Origin: Jiangella alba
GTDB taxonomy: Bacteria; Actinomycetota; Actinomycetes; Jiangellales; Jiangellaceae
NCBI RefSeq assembly: GCF_900106035.1
Contig: NZ_FNUC01000003.1
Location: 2,783,501 to 2,847,500 of the forward strand
Direction of reading: 5' to 3'
DNA length: 64,000 nucleotides
In this document: positions 31,932-40,419 of the stretch, piece by piece
How positions within the stretch are numbered: position 1 is the first letter of the stretch
Layout: each line of letters begins with the position of its first letter
Made by a program: the position numbers and the translations under genes
The notes under the pieces: generated by a model
The model's database searches: none
What the model saw: the letters and a program-made list of their open reading frames with translations, nothing else
What the model was told of the DNA's origin: nothing

Positions 31932-32483
31932 GGTGACACCAGCGCCAACCGTTGGCACCAGCGTCCCCACCCCCGCACACAGGTGCCGTACTCAGCCGCG
32001 CAGCCCGCCGAGCTCCCCGTCGCGGAGGACCCCCGGCCAGGCCCGACCGGACGTGGTGACACCAGCGCCAACCGTTGGCACCAGCGTCACCACCCCCGCA
32101 CACAGGTGCCGCGCCCAGCCGCGCAGCCCGCCGAGCTACCCGTCGCGGAGGACCCCCGGCCGGACCCGACCGGACGCGGTGACACCAGCGCCAACCGTTG
32201 GCACCAGCGTCACCACCCCCACACACAGGCGCCGCACCCAGCCACGCAACCCGACCAGCGCCCCGCCACACACCACCCCCGGCCAGGCCCGACCGGGCGC
32301 GGTGACACCAGCGCAAACCGTTGGCACCAGCGTCACCACCCCCACACACAGGCGCCGCACCCAGCCACGCAACCCGACCAGCGCCCCGCCACACACCACC
32401 CCCGGCCAGGCCCGACCGGGCGCGGTGACACCAGCGCCAACCGTTGGCACCAGCGTCACCACCCCCACACACAGGTGCCGCAC
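31932..32483. repeat. 123-bp tandem repeat array, five units
   Basis: Units begin with ggtgacaccagcgc at 31932, 32055, 32178, 32301 and 32424, exactly 123 bp apart; the fifth is cut at the aminotransferase stop. Each unit opens with a symmetrical hairpin: ggtgac and gccaac on the left, gttggc and gtcacc on the right, one base in the loop, and the unpaired word accagc repeated in both arms. 123 is a multiple of 3, so long open frames cross the array on both strands, but they only repeat the same 41 residues and resemble no protein. Confidence 0.85.
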
Positions 32484-33833
32484 TCAGCGGCGAAGGTCGT
32501 CGAACTCCCCGTCGCGGAGGATGTCGGCGACGACCTCGAGGGTGCGGTCGACGTCGTCGTCGGTGTGGGCGGCGGAGAGGAACCACAGGCCGCGCGGCAC
32601 GATGTTGACGCCGCGACGCAGCAGCGCGGCGTGCAGGCGGGCCATGCCGGCGCGGTCGGTGGCGGCGAAGTCGCGGTAGTCGCGCACGGCGTCGGCGCTG
32701 GTCAGGTAGGTCTGGAAGACCGGACCGGGTCCGTCGACGAGCATCGGGACCCCCGCGTCGGCGGCGGCGGAGCGGATGCCGTCCATCAGCCGCCCGCCCA
32801 GCGTGCGCAGCCGCGGGTACAGCTCGTCGCCGTCGCGCTGCAGCCGGCCGAGTGTCGCGACGGTGGCGGCCATGCCGATCGGGTTGCTGTTGAAGGTGCC
32901 GGCGTGCCCGACGGTGCCGGCCGTGATCTGGTCCATCACCTCGGCGCGCCCGGCGATCGCGGCCACCGGCAGCCCGCCGGCGATCGCCTTGCCGTAGACC
33001 GCGAGGTCGGGCACCACGCCGAACCACTCCTGCGCTCCACCGCGGGCCAGCCGGAACCCGGTGATGACCTCGTCGAACACCAGCAGCGCCCCGGCGGCGG
33101 AGGTCTGCTCGCGCACCGCCTCGAGGAAGCCCGGCACCGGCGCGATGCAGCCGGTGTTGCACAGCAGCGGCTCCATGACGACCGCCGCGATCTCGTCGCG
33201 GTGCGCGGCCAGCAGCGCGGTGAACGCGTCGAGGTCGTTCCAGGGCGCCAGCACGAGGTCGGCGGCGGCGCTGGCCTGCTGGCCGCCGCTCGCGGCGACG
33301 GCCACCGGCGCCTCCCGCGGGCCGGCCGCCTCGACCGGCGGGTGCAGGCTCCACAGCGCGGCGTCGAGCCAGCCGTGGTAGTGCCCCTCGAACTTGAGGA
33401 TCTTCTGCCGGCCGGTGAGGCCGCGGGCCAGCCGCCACGCGCCGATGACCGCCTCGGAGCCGACGGTGTTGAACCGCACCAGGTCGGCGCCCGGCACCAT
33501 CGCCTGCACCAGCTCGGCCGCCTCGATCTCCAGCGGGTGCTGGCCGGCGTACGCCTGGCCGCGGGCCACCTGCCGGGTGACGGCCTCGACCACCTCGGGC
33601 GCGCTGTGGCCCAGGATCATCGGGCCCTGGCCGAGCACGTAGTCGACGTAGTCGTTGCCGTCGACGTCGGTCAGGTGCGCGCCGGCGGCGTGGTCGACGT
33701 AGACCGGCTCGGGCAGGCCACGCCGGGCGTCGCTGGACACGCCGGCGGGCAGCACGCGGCTCGCGCGGGCGGCCAGCTCGGCGCCGCGCCGCAGTGGCGT
33801 GCGGGTACCTGCGGCGACGGTGGGGTTCGTCAT
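32484..33833 (-). CDS. Class III aminotransferase (glutamate-1-semialdehyde aminomutase-like)
   Basis: PLP enzyme of 449 residues with the fold-type I class III signature: FDEVITGFR (Asp254 for the pyridine nitrogen) and AVYGKAIAGGLP with the Schiff-base lysine Lys282. NTVGSEAV near residue 123 is typical of the glutamate-1-semialdehyde aminomutase branch, but the catabolic setting suggests an aminotransferase or beta-amino-acid role rather than haem synthesis. It stands alone on the minus strand, divergent from the sugar-importer operon, and the 123-bp array begins right at its stop. Confidence 0.88.
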   Translation of the reverse strand: MTNPTVAAGTRTPLRRGAELAARASRVLPAGVSSDARRGLPEPVYVDHAAGAHLTDVDGNDYVDYVLGQGPMILGHSAPEVVEAVTRQVARGQAYAGQHPLEIEAAELVQAMVPGADLVRFNTVGSEAVIGAWRLARGLTGRQKILKFEGHYHGWLDAALWSLHPPVEAAGPREAPVAVAASGGQQASAAADLVLAPWNDLDAFTALLAAHRDEIAAVVMEPLLCNTGCIAPVPGFLEAVREQTSAAGALLVFDEVITGFRLARGGAQEWFGVVPDLAVYGKAIAGGLPVAAIAGRAEVMDQITAGTVGHAGTFNSNPIGMAATVATLGRLQRDGDELYPRLRTLGGRLMDGIRSAAADAGVPMLVDGPGPVFQTYLTSADAVRDYRDFAATDRAGMARLHAALLRRGVNIVPRGLWFLSAAHTDDDVDRTLEVVADILRDGEFDDLRR

Positions 33834-33850
33834 CGATCCTCCTCGTTCTG

Positions 33851-33891
33851 CGGTCGTCCGACCGTAGAGTCCCTCGTCACAGGCGTGTCAA
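33851..33891 (-). promoter_or_regulatory. Promoter with inverted repeat for the class III aminotransferase
   Basis: On the minus strand TTGACA (33891-33886), 17 bp, TCTACG (33868-33863). The perfect inverted repeat cggtcg-tc-cgaccg (33851-33864) overlaps the -10 and start region, a likely operator of unknown cognate. It differs from the CCTAGG-type sites. Confidence 0.45.
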
Positions 33892-34022
33892 CCGCACGCC
33901 GCCGGCACGGCGCAACAGGACAACTACGGGCCCCGGACGACACGAACCGCGCTTGCTGGCGCCGTCGTGCGGCCCCTAGCGTGACGGCTCCGCCGCACAA
34001 CCAACGGGGAGGACGACCCATC

Positions 34023-35054
34023 GTGGACCAGCTCGGCATGGGCATCGTGGGGACGGGCATCATGGCCCGCCAGCACGCCGCCGTGCTCGCCGCCTACCAT
34101 CGCAGCCGCGTGGCCGGATGGAGCAGCCGCGACCCCTCGGCCGTCACCGGCCTGGACGAGTTCGGCCCGGCGCCGGTGCACGGCGACCTGGCCGAGCTGC
34201 TCGCCGACGACGCCGTCGGCGCCGTCCTCGTCGCCACTCCCGACCACGCGCACGCCGCGGCCGCGCTCGCCGCCATCGAGGCCGGCAAGTCGGTGCTGAT
34301 CGAGAAGCCGCTGGCCACCACCGCCGACGACGCCCGCCGCATCCGCGACGCGGCGCGATCGGCCGGGGTCACCGCGATGACGCTCTACAACCACCGCTGG
34401 GTGCCGGCCTACTGGCAGGCGCACGAGCGGGCGGCCGGCGGCGCCCTGGGCGCGCCGGTGCTGGCCTACGCCCGGAAGAACGACACGATCTACGTGCCGA
34501 CGCAGATGCTGGACTGGGCCGACCAGACCTCGCCGTCGCTGTTCCTGTCCGGGCACGACCTCGACCTCATCCTGTGGTGCTTCGACGACCACGTGGTCGA
34601 GGTCTACGCGACCGCGGTGCACGGCGTGCTCCGCGACCGCGGCATCGAGACCCCCGACGCCGTCCAGGCCCAGCTGCGGCTGGCCGGCGGCGCCGTCGTC
34701 ACCGTCGAGGCCTGCTGGATCTACCCCGACACGTTCCCCACCATGACCGACTCGTTCCTCGAGCTGATCTTCAGCGACGCGGTGATCCACCTGGACCGCA
34801 AGCACGAGCAGATCGAGATCGCCACCCACGAGTCGTTCGCCTATCCTCGCAACCAGCTCGCGGGCCGGGTCGGCGGCAAGCCGTCCGGCTCGATCGCCGG
34901 CGCCGTCGAACACTTCGTCGACGCCGTGCTGGACGGCACCCCGCCGATCGTGTCGATCGACAGCTCGGTGCACGTCACCGAGGTCCTCGCCGCCATCGAC
35001 CGGTCCTGGCGTTCCGGCCGGCCGGTCGACCTCACCGTGGAGTCCAACTCATGA
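34023..35054 (+). CDS. Gfo/Idh/MocA family oxidoreductase
   Basis: 343-residue NAD(P)-dependent sugar dehydrogenase-like protein with the Rossmann motif GIVGTGIMARQHA and a complete IEKPLA motif. SLFLSGHDLDLILW supplies the conserved D/H of the active site. The GTG at 34023 lies about 10 bp after ggggagga; an ATG at 34038 is possible but would cut into the first strand. It is the first gene of an eight-gene operon through 43890 and overlaps the binding-protein gene by ATGA, so it probably oxidises the imported sugar. Confidence 0.88.
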   Translation: MDQLGMGIVGTGIMARQHAAVLAAYHRSRVAGWSSRDPSAVTGLDEFGPAPVHGDLAELLADDAVGAVLVATPDHAHAAAALAAIEAGKSVLIEKPLATTADDARRIRDAARSAGVTAMTLYNHRWVPAYWQAHERAAGGALGAPVLAYARKNDTIYVPTQMLDWADQTSPSLFLSGHDLDLILWCFDDHVVEVYATAVHGVLRDRGIETPDAVQAQLRLAGGAVVTVEACWIYPDTFPTMTDSFLELIFSDAVIHLDRKHEQIEIATHESFAYPRNQLAGRVGGKPSGSIAGAVEHFVDAVLDGTPPIVSIDSSVHVTEVLAAIDRSWRSGRPVDLTVESNS

Positions 35055-36412
35055 AGACACGTTCGCTCCTCCGCGCCACCGCCGTGGCGACCGCCGTCAT
35101 GCTGAGCCTGACGGCCTGCATCACCGGCTCCGACGACGGCGACGAGCCGGAGACCGAGAGCACCGGCGGCGGTGAGGCCAGCGGCGACGCCGCGGCCGAG
35201 ATCACCGGCCCGCTCGAGGTCGTCAGCTTCTACCCCGAGGGCTCGCCCGACTTCGAACGGCTCAGCGGCCTGGCCGAGGAGTTCGAGACGCGGCACCCCG
35301 GCGTCGACGTCACCCTCACCTTCGGCGGCGGCCAGGACGTGCCGCAGATCGAGGCCCGCTGGCGCGCCGGCGACCCGCCGGACGTCAACTACGGCTTCCT
35401 CGACGCGTCCGCGCCCGACGGCGGCCCGTGGGTGTCGGCCGGCCAGGTGCTGCCGCTGGCCGACGCCATGCAGCAGCCGCTGGAGGGCTACGACGGCAGC
35501 TGGGAGGAGGCGATCCTGCCCGGCGTGCTGCCGCTGCTCAGCGTCGACGACACCATCTACAGCGCGCCCGAGTCGGTGACCACGCTGCAGTTCTTCTACA
35601 ACGCCGCGCTCTTCGCCGAGCACGGCATCGAGCCGCCGCAGACCTTCGAGGACCTCGTCGCCGCGGCCGACACGCTGAAGGCGGCCGGCGTCGCGCCGTT
35701 CACCGTCACCGGCACGTTCCTGCCATACCTGCAGATGTACTGGGACTACCTGGCGCTGCGCCACATCGGGCTGGAGGGCCTGCAGCAGGCCATCGCCGGC
35801 GAGGTGGAGCTGGCGTCGCTGCCCGGCGCCGCCGAGGCCGCCGCCGACCTGGAGCGGCTGACGTCGAGCGGGTACTTCCTCGACGGCTTCCGCGGCGTCG
35901 ACTTCACCTCGGCGCAGATGTCGTTCTTCCAGGGCGACGCGGCGATGATCCTCATGGGCTCGTGGCTGATCGGCGAGATGGCCGCCGCCATCCCCGAGGG
36001 CTTCGAGGTCGGCACGTTCGCGTTCCCGACGGTCGACGGCGGCAGCGGCGACCAGGACGGCCTGTTCGGCGGCACCAACGGGCAGATCGTCGCGAAGGAC
36101 GGCGAGAACCCCGACGCCGCCGTGGCGTGGCTGCAGTTCGTCGCAGAGCCGGAGAACCAGACCGCGTACGTCGAGAACACCGGCGGCATCTCCGCCTACA
36201 CCGGCATCGCCGCGCCGGAGGGCTTCGAGGACGTCACCGCCATGCTGGAGGAGGGCGCCGCGTTCGCCCCGTCGTACATGGGCATCCTGGCGCAGAGCCA
36301 GGAGGTCCAGAACGCCTACCAGCAACCGATCGCGCAGCTGTTCTTCGGCGAGATCGACGGCGCCACCATGCTCAGCCAGATGTCCGACGGCCTGCAGTCG
36401 GCCGCGGGCTGA
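35051..36412 (+). CDS. Sugar ABC transporter substrate-binding lipoprotein
   Basis: Family 1 extracellular solute-binding protein of 453 residues. The signal ends in the lipobox LTAC (Cys23), followed by an acidic Asp/Glu/Ser/Gly linker. The body shows the SBP_bac_1 pattern: LAEEFETRHPGVDVTLTFGGG, FYNAALFAEHGIEPPQTFEDLV, GDAAMILMGSW. It delivers a mono- or oligosaccharide to the two permeases that follow. There is a 32-bp gap with a Shine-Dalgarno before the first permease. Confidence 0.93.
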   Translation: MKTRSLLRATAVATAVMLSLTACITGSDDGDEPETESTGGGEASGDAAAEITGPLEVVSFYPEGSPDFERLSGLAEEFETRHPGVDVTLTFGGGQDVPQIEARWRAGDPPDVNYGFLDASAPDGGPWVSAGQVLPLADAMQQPLEGYDGSWEEAILPGVLPLLSVDDTIYSAPESVTTLQFFYNAALFAEHGIEPPQTFEDLVAAADTLKAAGVAPFTVTGTFLPYLQMYWDYLALRHIGLEGLQQAIAGEVELASLPGAAEAAADLERLTSSGYFLDGFRGVDFTSAQMSFFQGDAAMILMGSWLIGEMAAAIPEGFEVGTFAFPTVDGGSGDQDGLFGGTNGQIVAKDGENPDAAVAWLQFVAEPENQTAYVENTGGISAYTGIAAPEGFEDVTAMLEEGAAFAPSYMGILAQSQEVQNAYQQPIAQLFFGEIDGATMLSQMSDGLQSAAG

Positions 36413-36444
36413 CCGCCGCCCGTACCCCGCGGAGAGGAGAAACG

Positions 36445-37344
36445 GTGCCACGCAGCCGGCCCAACCTGCTCGAGCGACAACGCCGCCGACTCGTGGTGCC
36501 GTTCCTCCTGCCCGCTCTGGTGCTGTACGCGCTGTTCATGCTCTACCCGGCGTTCACGACGTTCTACGTCGCGCTGACCGAGTGGGACGGCGTGAACGCA
36601 CCGGAGTGGGCCGGCGCGGCCAACTTCACCCGGCTCACCGAGGACTCGCTGTTCAGCAGCACGATCACGCACACGATCGTGTTCACCGTGCTCGGCGCGC
36701 TGGTGCTGTTCCCCGGCGCGATGTTCTTCGGGTACGTGACGCAGCGGATGCGGCTGGGCCGGGTGTACCGGTTCCTCATCCTGGCGCCGGTCGCGCTGTC
36801 CGTCACCACCGCCGCGCTGCTGTGGAAGTTCCTGGTCGACCCGAACTTCGGCGCGGTGCAGAGCGTGCTGCGCGCGATCGGGCTGGACTCGCTCGCGTCG
36901 GTGGAACTGCTCGGCCGCCCGTCGACGGCGATGCTCATGGTGGTGCTGGCGACGGTCTGGCACGGCATCGGGCTGTGGATGATGTTCTTCGCGGCCGCCG
37001 CCGAGCGGGTCCCGGCCGAGCTCAAGGAGGCCGCGACGCTCGACGGCGCCAGCTCGTTCCAGGTGTTCCGGCACGTCGTCTGGCCGCTGATGTGGGAGGT
37101 CACCCGGACGCTGCTGATCCTCTGGATGATCCAGGGCCTGCAGACGTTCGCGTTCATCATCGCGATGACGAACGGCGGCCCGCTGCGCGCCACCGAGGTG
37201 ATCGGCACCTACCTCTACAAGGTCGCGTTCGCGTCGTCCGAGTTCGGCTACGCCGCGGCCATCGCCGTCGTGCTGTTCGCGGCGATCCTCGTCCTCACGC
37301 TGCTCTCCCAGCGGCTCACCCGGCGCGAAAGCGAGCAGTACTGA
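36445..37344 (+). CDS. Sugar ABC transporter permease (MalF/UgpA-like)
   Basis: 299-residue inner-membrane permease with six predicted helices. It opens with VPFLLPALVLYALFMLYPAFTTFYVALTEWDG-type sequence, usual for UgpA/MalF-type permeases, and carries the EAA loop ELKEAATLDGASSFQVFRHVVWPLM. The GTG start at 36445 follows ggagaggag. Its stop overlaps the next permease ATG by 1 bp (TGATG). Confidence 0.93.
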   Translation: MPRSRPNLLERQRRRLVVPFLLPALVLYALFMLYPAFTTFYVALTEWDGVNAPEWAGAANFTRLTEDSLFSSTITHTIVFTVLGALVLFPGAMFFGYVTQRMRLGRVYRFLILAPVALSVTTAALLWKFLVDPNFGAVQSVLRAIGLDSLASVELLGRPSTAMLMVVLATVWHGIGLWMMFFAAAAERVPAELKEAATLDGASSFQVFRHVVWPLMWEVTRTLLILWMIQGLQTFAFIIAMTNGGPLRATEVIGTYLYKVAFASSEFGYAAAIAVVLFAAILVLTLLSQRLTRRESEQY

Positions 37345-38255
37345 TGACGACCCCGACCGCTACCCCGCCGGCCGCCGTCACCACCGCTCCCCCGCCGGCG
37401 CCGTCGTCGCCGCGGCGCCGGCCACCGGTCCGGCCGGGCCGGCTGCTCAGCCACCTCGCGCTGGTGTCGTACTGCCTGACCTCGGTCAGCGCGTTCGTCT
37501 GGTGCGTCATGGTGTCGCTGAAGACGAACCCGGAGTTCTTCTCCAGCAGCCCGTGGTCGCTGCCGCAGGACCCGCAGTTCGGCAACTACGCCGAGGCGTG
37601 GAACGGCGCGCAGATCAGCCGGTTCTTCCTCAACAGCCTCTACGTGACGGTCACCAGCGTCGGGGTGAGCCTGCTGTTCGCGGTGATGGCGGCGTACGTG
37701 CTGGCCAGGGTCGACTTCCCGGGCCGGTCGGTGGTGCGGCTGATCTTCCTCAGCGGCCTGATGATGCCGGCCTTCCTGGTGATCGTGCCGCTGTACTTCC
37801 TGCTCCGGAACCTCGGGCTGCTCGGCTCACTGCACGGGCTGGTGCTGGTGTACATCGCCACCCAGATCCCGTTCAGCATCTACCTGCTGAGCAGCTTCTT
37901 CCAGTCGCTGCCGAAGGAACTGGAGGAGGCCGCGTGCATGGACGGCGCCTCGCCGACCCGCACGTTCTTCTCCGTCGTGCTGCCGCAGGTGTCGCCGGCG
38001 GTCGCCAGCGTGGCGCTGCTGAACACGCTGACGATCTGGAACGAGTTCTTCTTCGCCCTGGTGTTCCTCACCGACCCGCAGCAGCAGACGATCCCCGTCG
38101 GCCTGCTCGGCCTGTCGGTGAACGCGCAGTACAGCGCGAACTGGGTGCAGCTGTTCGCGGGCCTCGTGATCACCATGATCCCGATGCTCGTGCTCTTCGC
38201 CTTCGCGCAGGAACGCATCGCGCGGGGCGTCAGTGTCGGCGCGTTGAAGGGCTGA
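37344..38255 (+). CDS. Sugar ABC transporter permease (MalG/UgpE-like)
   Basis: 303-residue second permease. The N-terminal ~40 residues are proline-rich and cytosolic (PPAAVTTAPPPAPSSPRRR); the remainder has six helices and the EAA loop ELEEAACMDGASPTRTFFSVVLPQV. It pairs with the MalF-like protein. No ATPase gene occurs in this operon, so a shared MsiK-type ATPase encoded elsewhere must power it, as is known for several actinomycete sugar importers. Confidence 0.93.
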   Translation: MTTPTATPPAAVTTAPPPAPSSPRRRPPVRPGRLLSHLALVSYCLTSVSAFVWCVMVSLKTNPEFFSSSPWSLPQDPQFGNYAEAWNGAQISRFFLNSLYVTVTSVGVSLLFAVMAAYVLARVDFPGRSVVRLIFLSGLMMPAFLVIVPLYFLLRNLGLLGSLHGLVLVYIATQIPFSIYLLSSFFQSLPKELEEAACMDGASPTRTFFSVVLPQVSPAVASVALLNTLTIWNEFFFALVFLTDPQQQTIPVGLLGLSVNAQYSANWVQLFAGLVITMIPMLVLFAFAQERIARGVSVGALKG

Positions 38256-38256
38256 G

Positions 38257-40419
38257 ATGACCGACGTACGGCTGAACGTCAGCGAGGAGATCGGCGTCGC
38301 CCGGTCCGGCGAGGTGGTGGTGTGCGGCGTGCCGTTCACCGCCGCAGGGCTGGTGTCGGTGCTGGTGGACGGCGCCGTGGTGCCGTCCCAGGAGCTGTGG
38401 CGGCGGGCCGGGTGGGTGGGGCTGGCGTTCCCGGTGTCCGTCGGCGCGCAGGCGTCGGCGGAGGTGGTCGTGCGGCCGGCGGGTGAAGCTGGTCCCCCGC
38501 CGGCCGTGACGCTCGCGGCCGGGGTGTCCGGGCTGTCGCTGACGACGGGCGTGGTCACGGCGGAGCTCGGGCTGGCCCCGTTCACCGTCGCCGTGCCCGC
38601 CCTGGGCGTGCCCGCGGCCTCGGTCGTCCTGGTCGACGGTGACGGCGTCCGGCACGCCGCAGTGGTGCCGGTCGGCGGCGTCACCGTCACGCAGGCCGGT
38701 CCGCTGCTCGCGGAGGTCGAGCTGACCGGGCGGTACGGGTCGTCGTGGGGCTTCCGGGCCCGGCTGACGGCGCGAGCCGGCGCCGCCGCGGTGGACCTCT
38801 GCGTCGGGCTGGTCAACGACGACGACGCGGCCGAGAGCGAGGTCGCCGCGTGGGCCGTCGAGCTGGACACCGGGCCGGTCGCGACCGCCGTCACCGGCGT
38901 CTTCGGGGCCGCCCACCGCGGCGCCCCGCCGTACGCCGTCCAGCACCGCGGCGAGGGCCACCCGCGCGGCATCTTCGCGACGTCGCAGGTGGTGGGCGGG
39001 TCGGACTGGCGCGACGCCAGCGACCCGGACTACTGGACCCGCTGGGAGTGGGCCGAGCTGCACGGCCGTCAGGCGGTGAACTGGCTGGTCGCGCAGCGTC
39101 CGTCCGGCGACGACGTCACCGTCGCCGTGCACCGGTTCGCCGAGAACCACCCGAGTGACCTCGCGGTGTCACCGTCCGGCGTCACCGTCCGGTTCTGGCC
39201 GCCCGACGCGGGCGCGCTGCGGCTCACGCAGGGCGCGGCGAAGACCCGGCAGCTGCGGCTGACCGGCGGCGACGACCGCCGGGCCGGGCCGGTGCTGGAC
39301 TCGCCGCTGGTGCCGTCGCTCGCCGGCCCGGCCGTGCCGGGCTACCTGCCGTACCTGCCGGAGCGCTACCCGAACCTGGAGTCGCACATCCGCGAGGAGC
39401 TGTCCGGCTGGTACCAGTCCGGGCAGTCGCTGGGCTTCCACGACTTCGGCGACAGCGTGCAGGGCATCACGACCGGCCCGCGCACCGGCTACAGCGCCAA
39501 CAACGAGCACGACGCGCTGCTGGCGCTGGCGCTGCACCACCTGCGCTCCGGCGAGCGGGCGTACTACGACTCCGCCCAGGCCTACGCCGACCACCTGTGC
39601 GACGTCGACCTCATCCACCACAGCGCCCACCCGCACGAGATCGGCGGGCTGCGCGCGCACGGGCGGGCGCACGTGCACTACGTCTCGGCGCGGACGCCCG
39701 AGGGGCCGGTGCGCACGTCGATCGACACCGGGCACCTGTGGACCGAAGGCCTGGTGCTGTTCGGGCTGCTGTCCGGCGAGACCCGGTACCTCGACGCCGC
39801 GCGGCAGGTGGCCGACTGCATCGTCGGGCTCGTCGACCTCGGCTGGACCCGGCCGGAGCCGGGGCCGCGCAACAGCGGCTGGCCGCTGATGGCGCTGACC
39901 GCGGTGGCCGGCGCGACGGGGTCGCCGGTCTACGTCGACGCCGCGGAGCGGACGGCGAAGGCGGCGGTGGCCGCGCAGCACCCGGACGGACGCTGGCTGA
40001 TGCGCCTCGGCCTCGCCGACGACTACTGCGCCTGGCAGAACGCCGTCCTGCTGATCGGGCTGGCCCGGCTGCAGGCGCTGTCACCGTCTCCCGAGATCGG
40101 CGCGGCGTTCGAGGCCGGGGCGCGGGCGCTGCTGACGCTCGGGCGCAACCGCGACGGCAGCTTCGTCTACCTGTCCCGGTTCGACTACCGGTGGGCGAAC
40201 CGGTCGGCGCTGATCCGCGAGGCGCTGGCGCTGGCCTTCGACGCCACCGGCGACGACGCGTACCTGCGGGCCGGGCTGGCCGGCGGGTCGCGCTGGTACC
40301 GGCCGCGGGGCGCCGCTGCGGCGTTGAGCAACGACGTCGCCGAGTGGCGCGGGCACCTGCCGTTCCTGCTGCGGGCGCACGAGGCCGGCCTGCTCACCGA
40401 CCTGCCGGACGCCGGATGA
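38257..40419 (+). CDS. YetA/PcRGLX-like protein (RIFT-barrel plus alpha/alpha toroid)
   Basis: 720-residue cytosolic protein. About the first 330 residues are beta-rich, like the RIFT-barrel domain of YetA/exo-rhamnogalacturonan-lyase-like proteins. From ~360 on a helical toroid follows with YPNLESHIREELSGWYQSGQSLGFHDFGDSVQG, YSANNEHDALLALALHHL and SIDTGHLWTEGLVLFGLLSG, where conserved acidic, His and Tyr residues line the usual catalytic cleft. It is likely an exo-acting lyase or hydrolase on the imported oligosaccharide. It starts 1 bp after the permease stop and overlaps the double amidohydrolase by ATGA. Confidence 0.72.
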   Translation: MTDVRLNVSEEIGVARSGEVVVCGVPFTAAGLVSVLVDGAVVPSQELWRRAGWVGLAFPVSVGAQASAEVVVRPAGEAGPPPAVTLAAGVSGLSLTTGVVTAELGLAPFTVAVPALGVPAASVVLVDGDGVRHAAVVPVGGVTVTQAGPLLAEVELTGRYGSSWGFRARLTARAGAAAVDLCVGLVNDDDAAESEVAAWAVELDTGPVATAVTGVFGAAHRGAPPYAVQHRGEGHPRGIFATSQVVGGSDWRDASDPDYWTRWEWAELHGRQAVNWLVAQRPSGDDVTVAVHRFAENHPSDLAVSPSGVTVRFWPPDAGALRLTQGAAKTRQLRLTGGDDRRAGPVLDSPLVPSLAGPAVPGYLPYLPERYPNLESHIREELSGWYQSGQSLGFHDFGDSVQGITTGPRTGYSANNEHDALLALALHHLRSGERAYYDSAQAYADHLCDVDLIHHSAHPHEIGGLRAHGRAHVHYVSARTPEGPVRTSIDTGHLWTEGLVLFGLLSGETRYLDAARQVADCIVGLVDLGWTRPEPGPRNSGWPLMALTAVAGATGSPVYVDAAERTAKAAVAAQHPDGRWLMRLGLADDYCAWQNAVLLIGLARLQALSPSPEIGAAFEAGARALLTLGRNRDGSFVYLSRFDYRWANRSALIREALALAFDATGDDAYLRAGLAGGSRWYRPRGAAAALSNDVAEWRGHLPFLLRAHEAGLLTDLPDAG

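Noticed and set aside
31932..32483. CRISPR array
   Set aside because: Units are 123 bp and homogeneous with no unique spacers, and no cas gene is present.
31918..32679. Long open frames on both strands through the 123-bp array
   Set aside because: The repeat length is divisible by three, so frames stay open automatically; the products only repeat the same 41 residues and match no protein type.
32484..33833. hemL (glutamate-1-semialdehyde aminomutase for haem)
   Set aside because: Sequence is class III aminotransferase of that branch, but there is no haem gene nearby and the location is in an accessory catabolic region.
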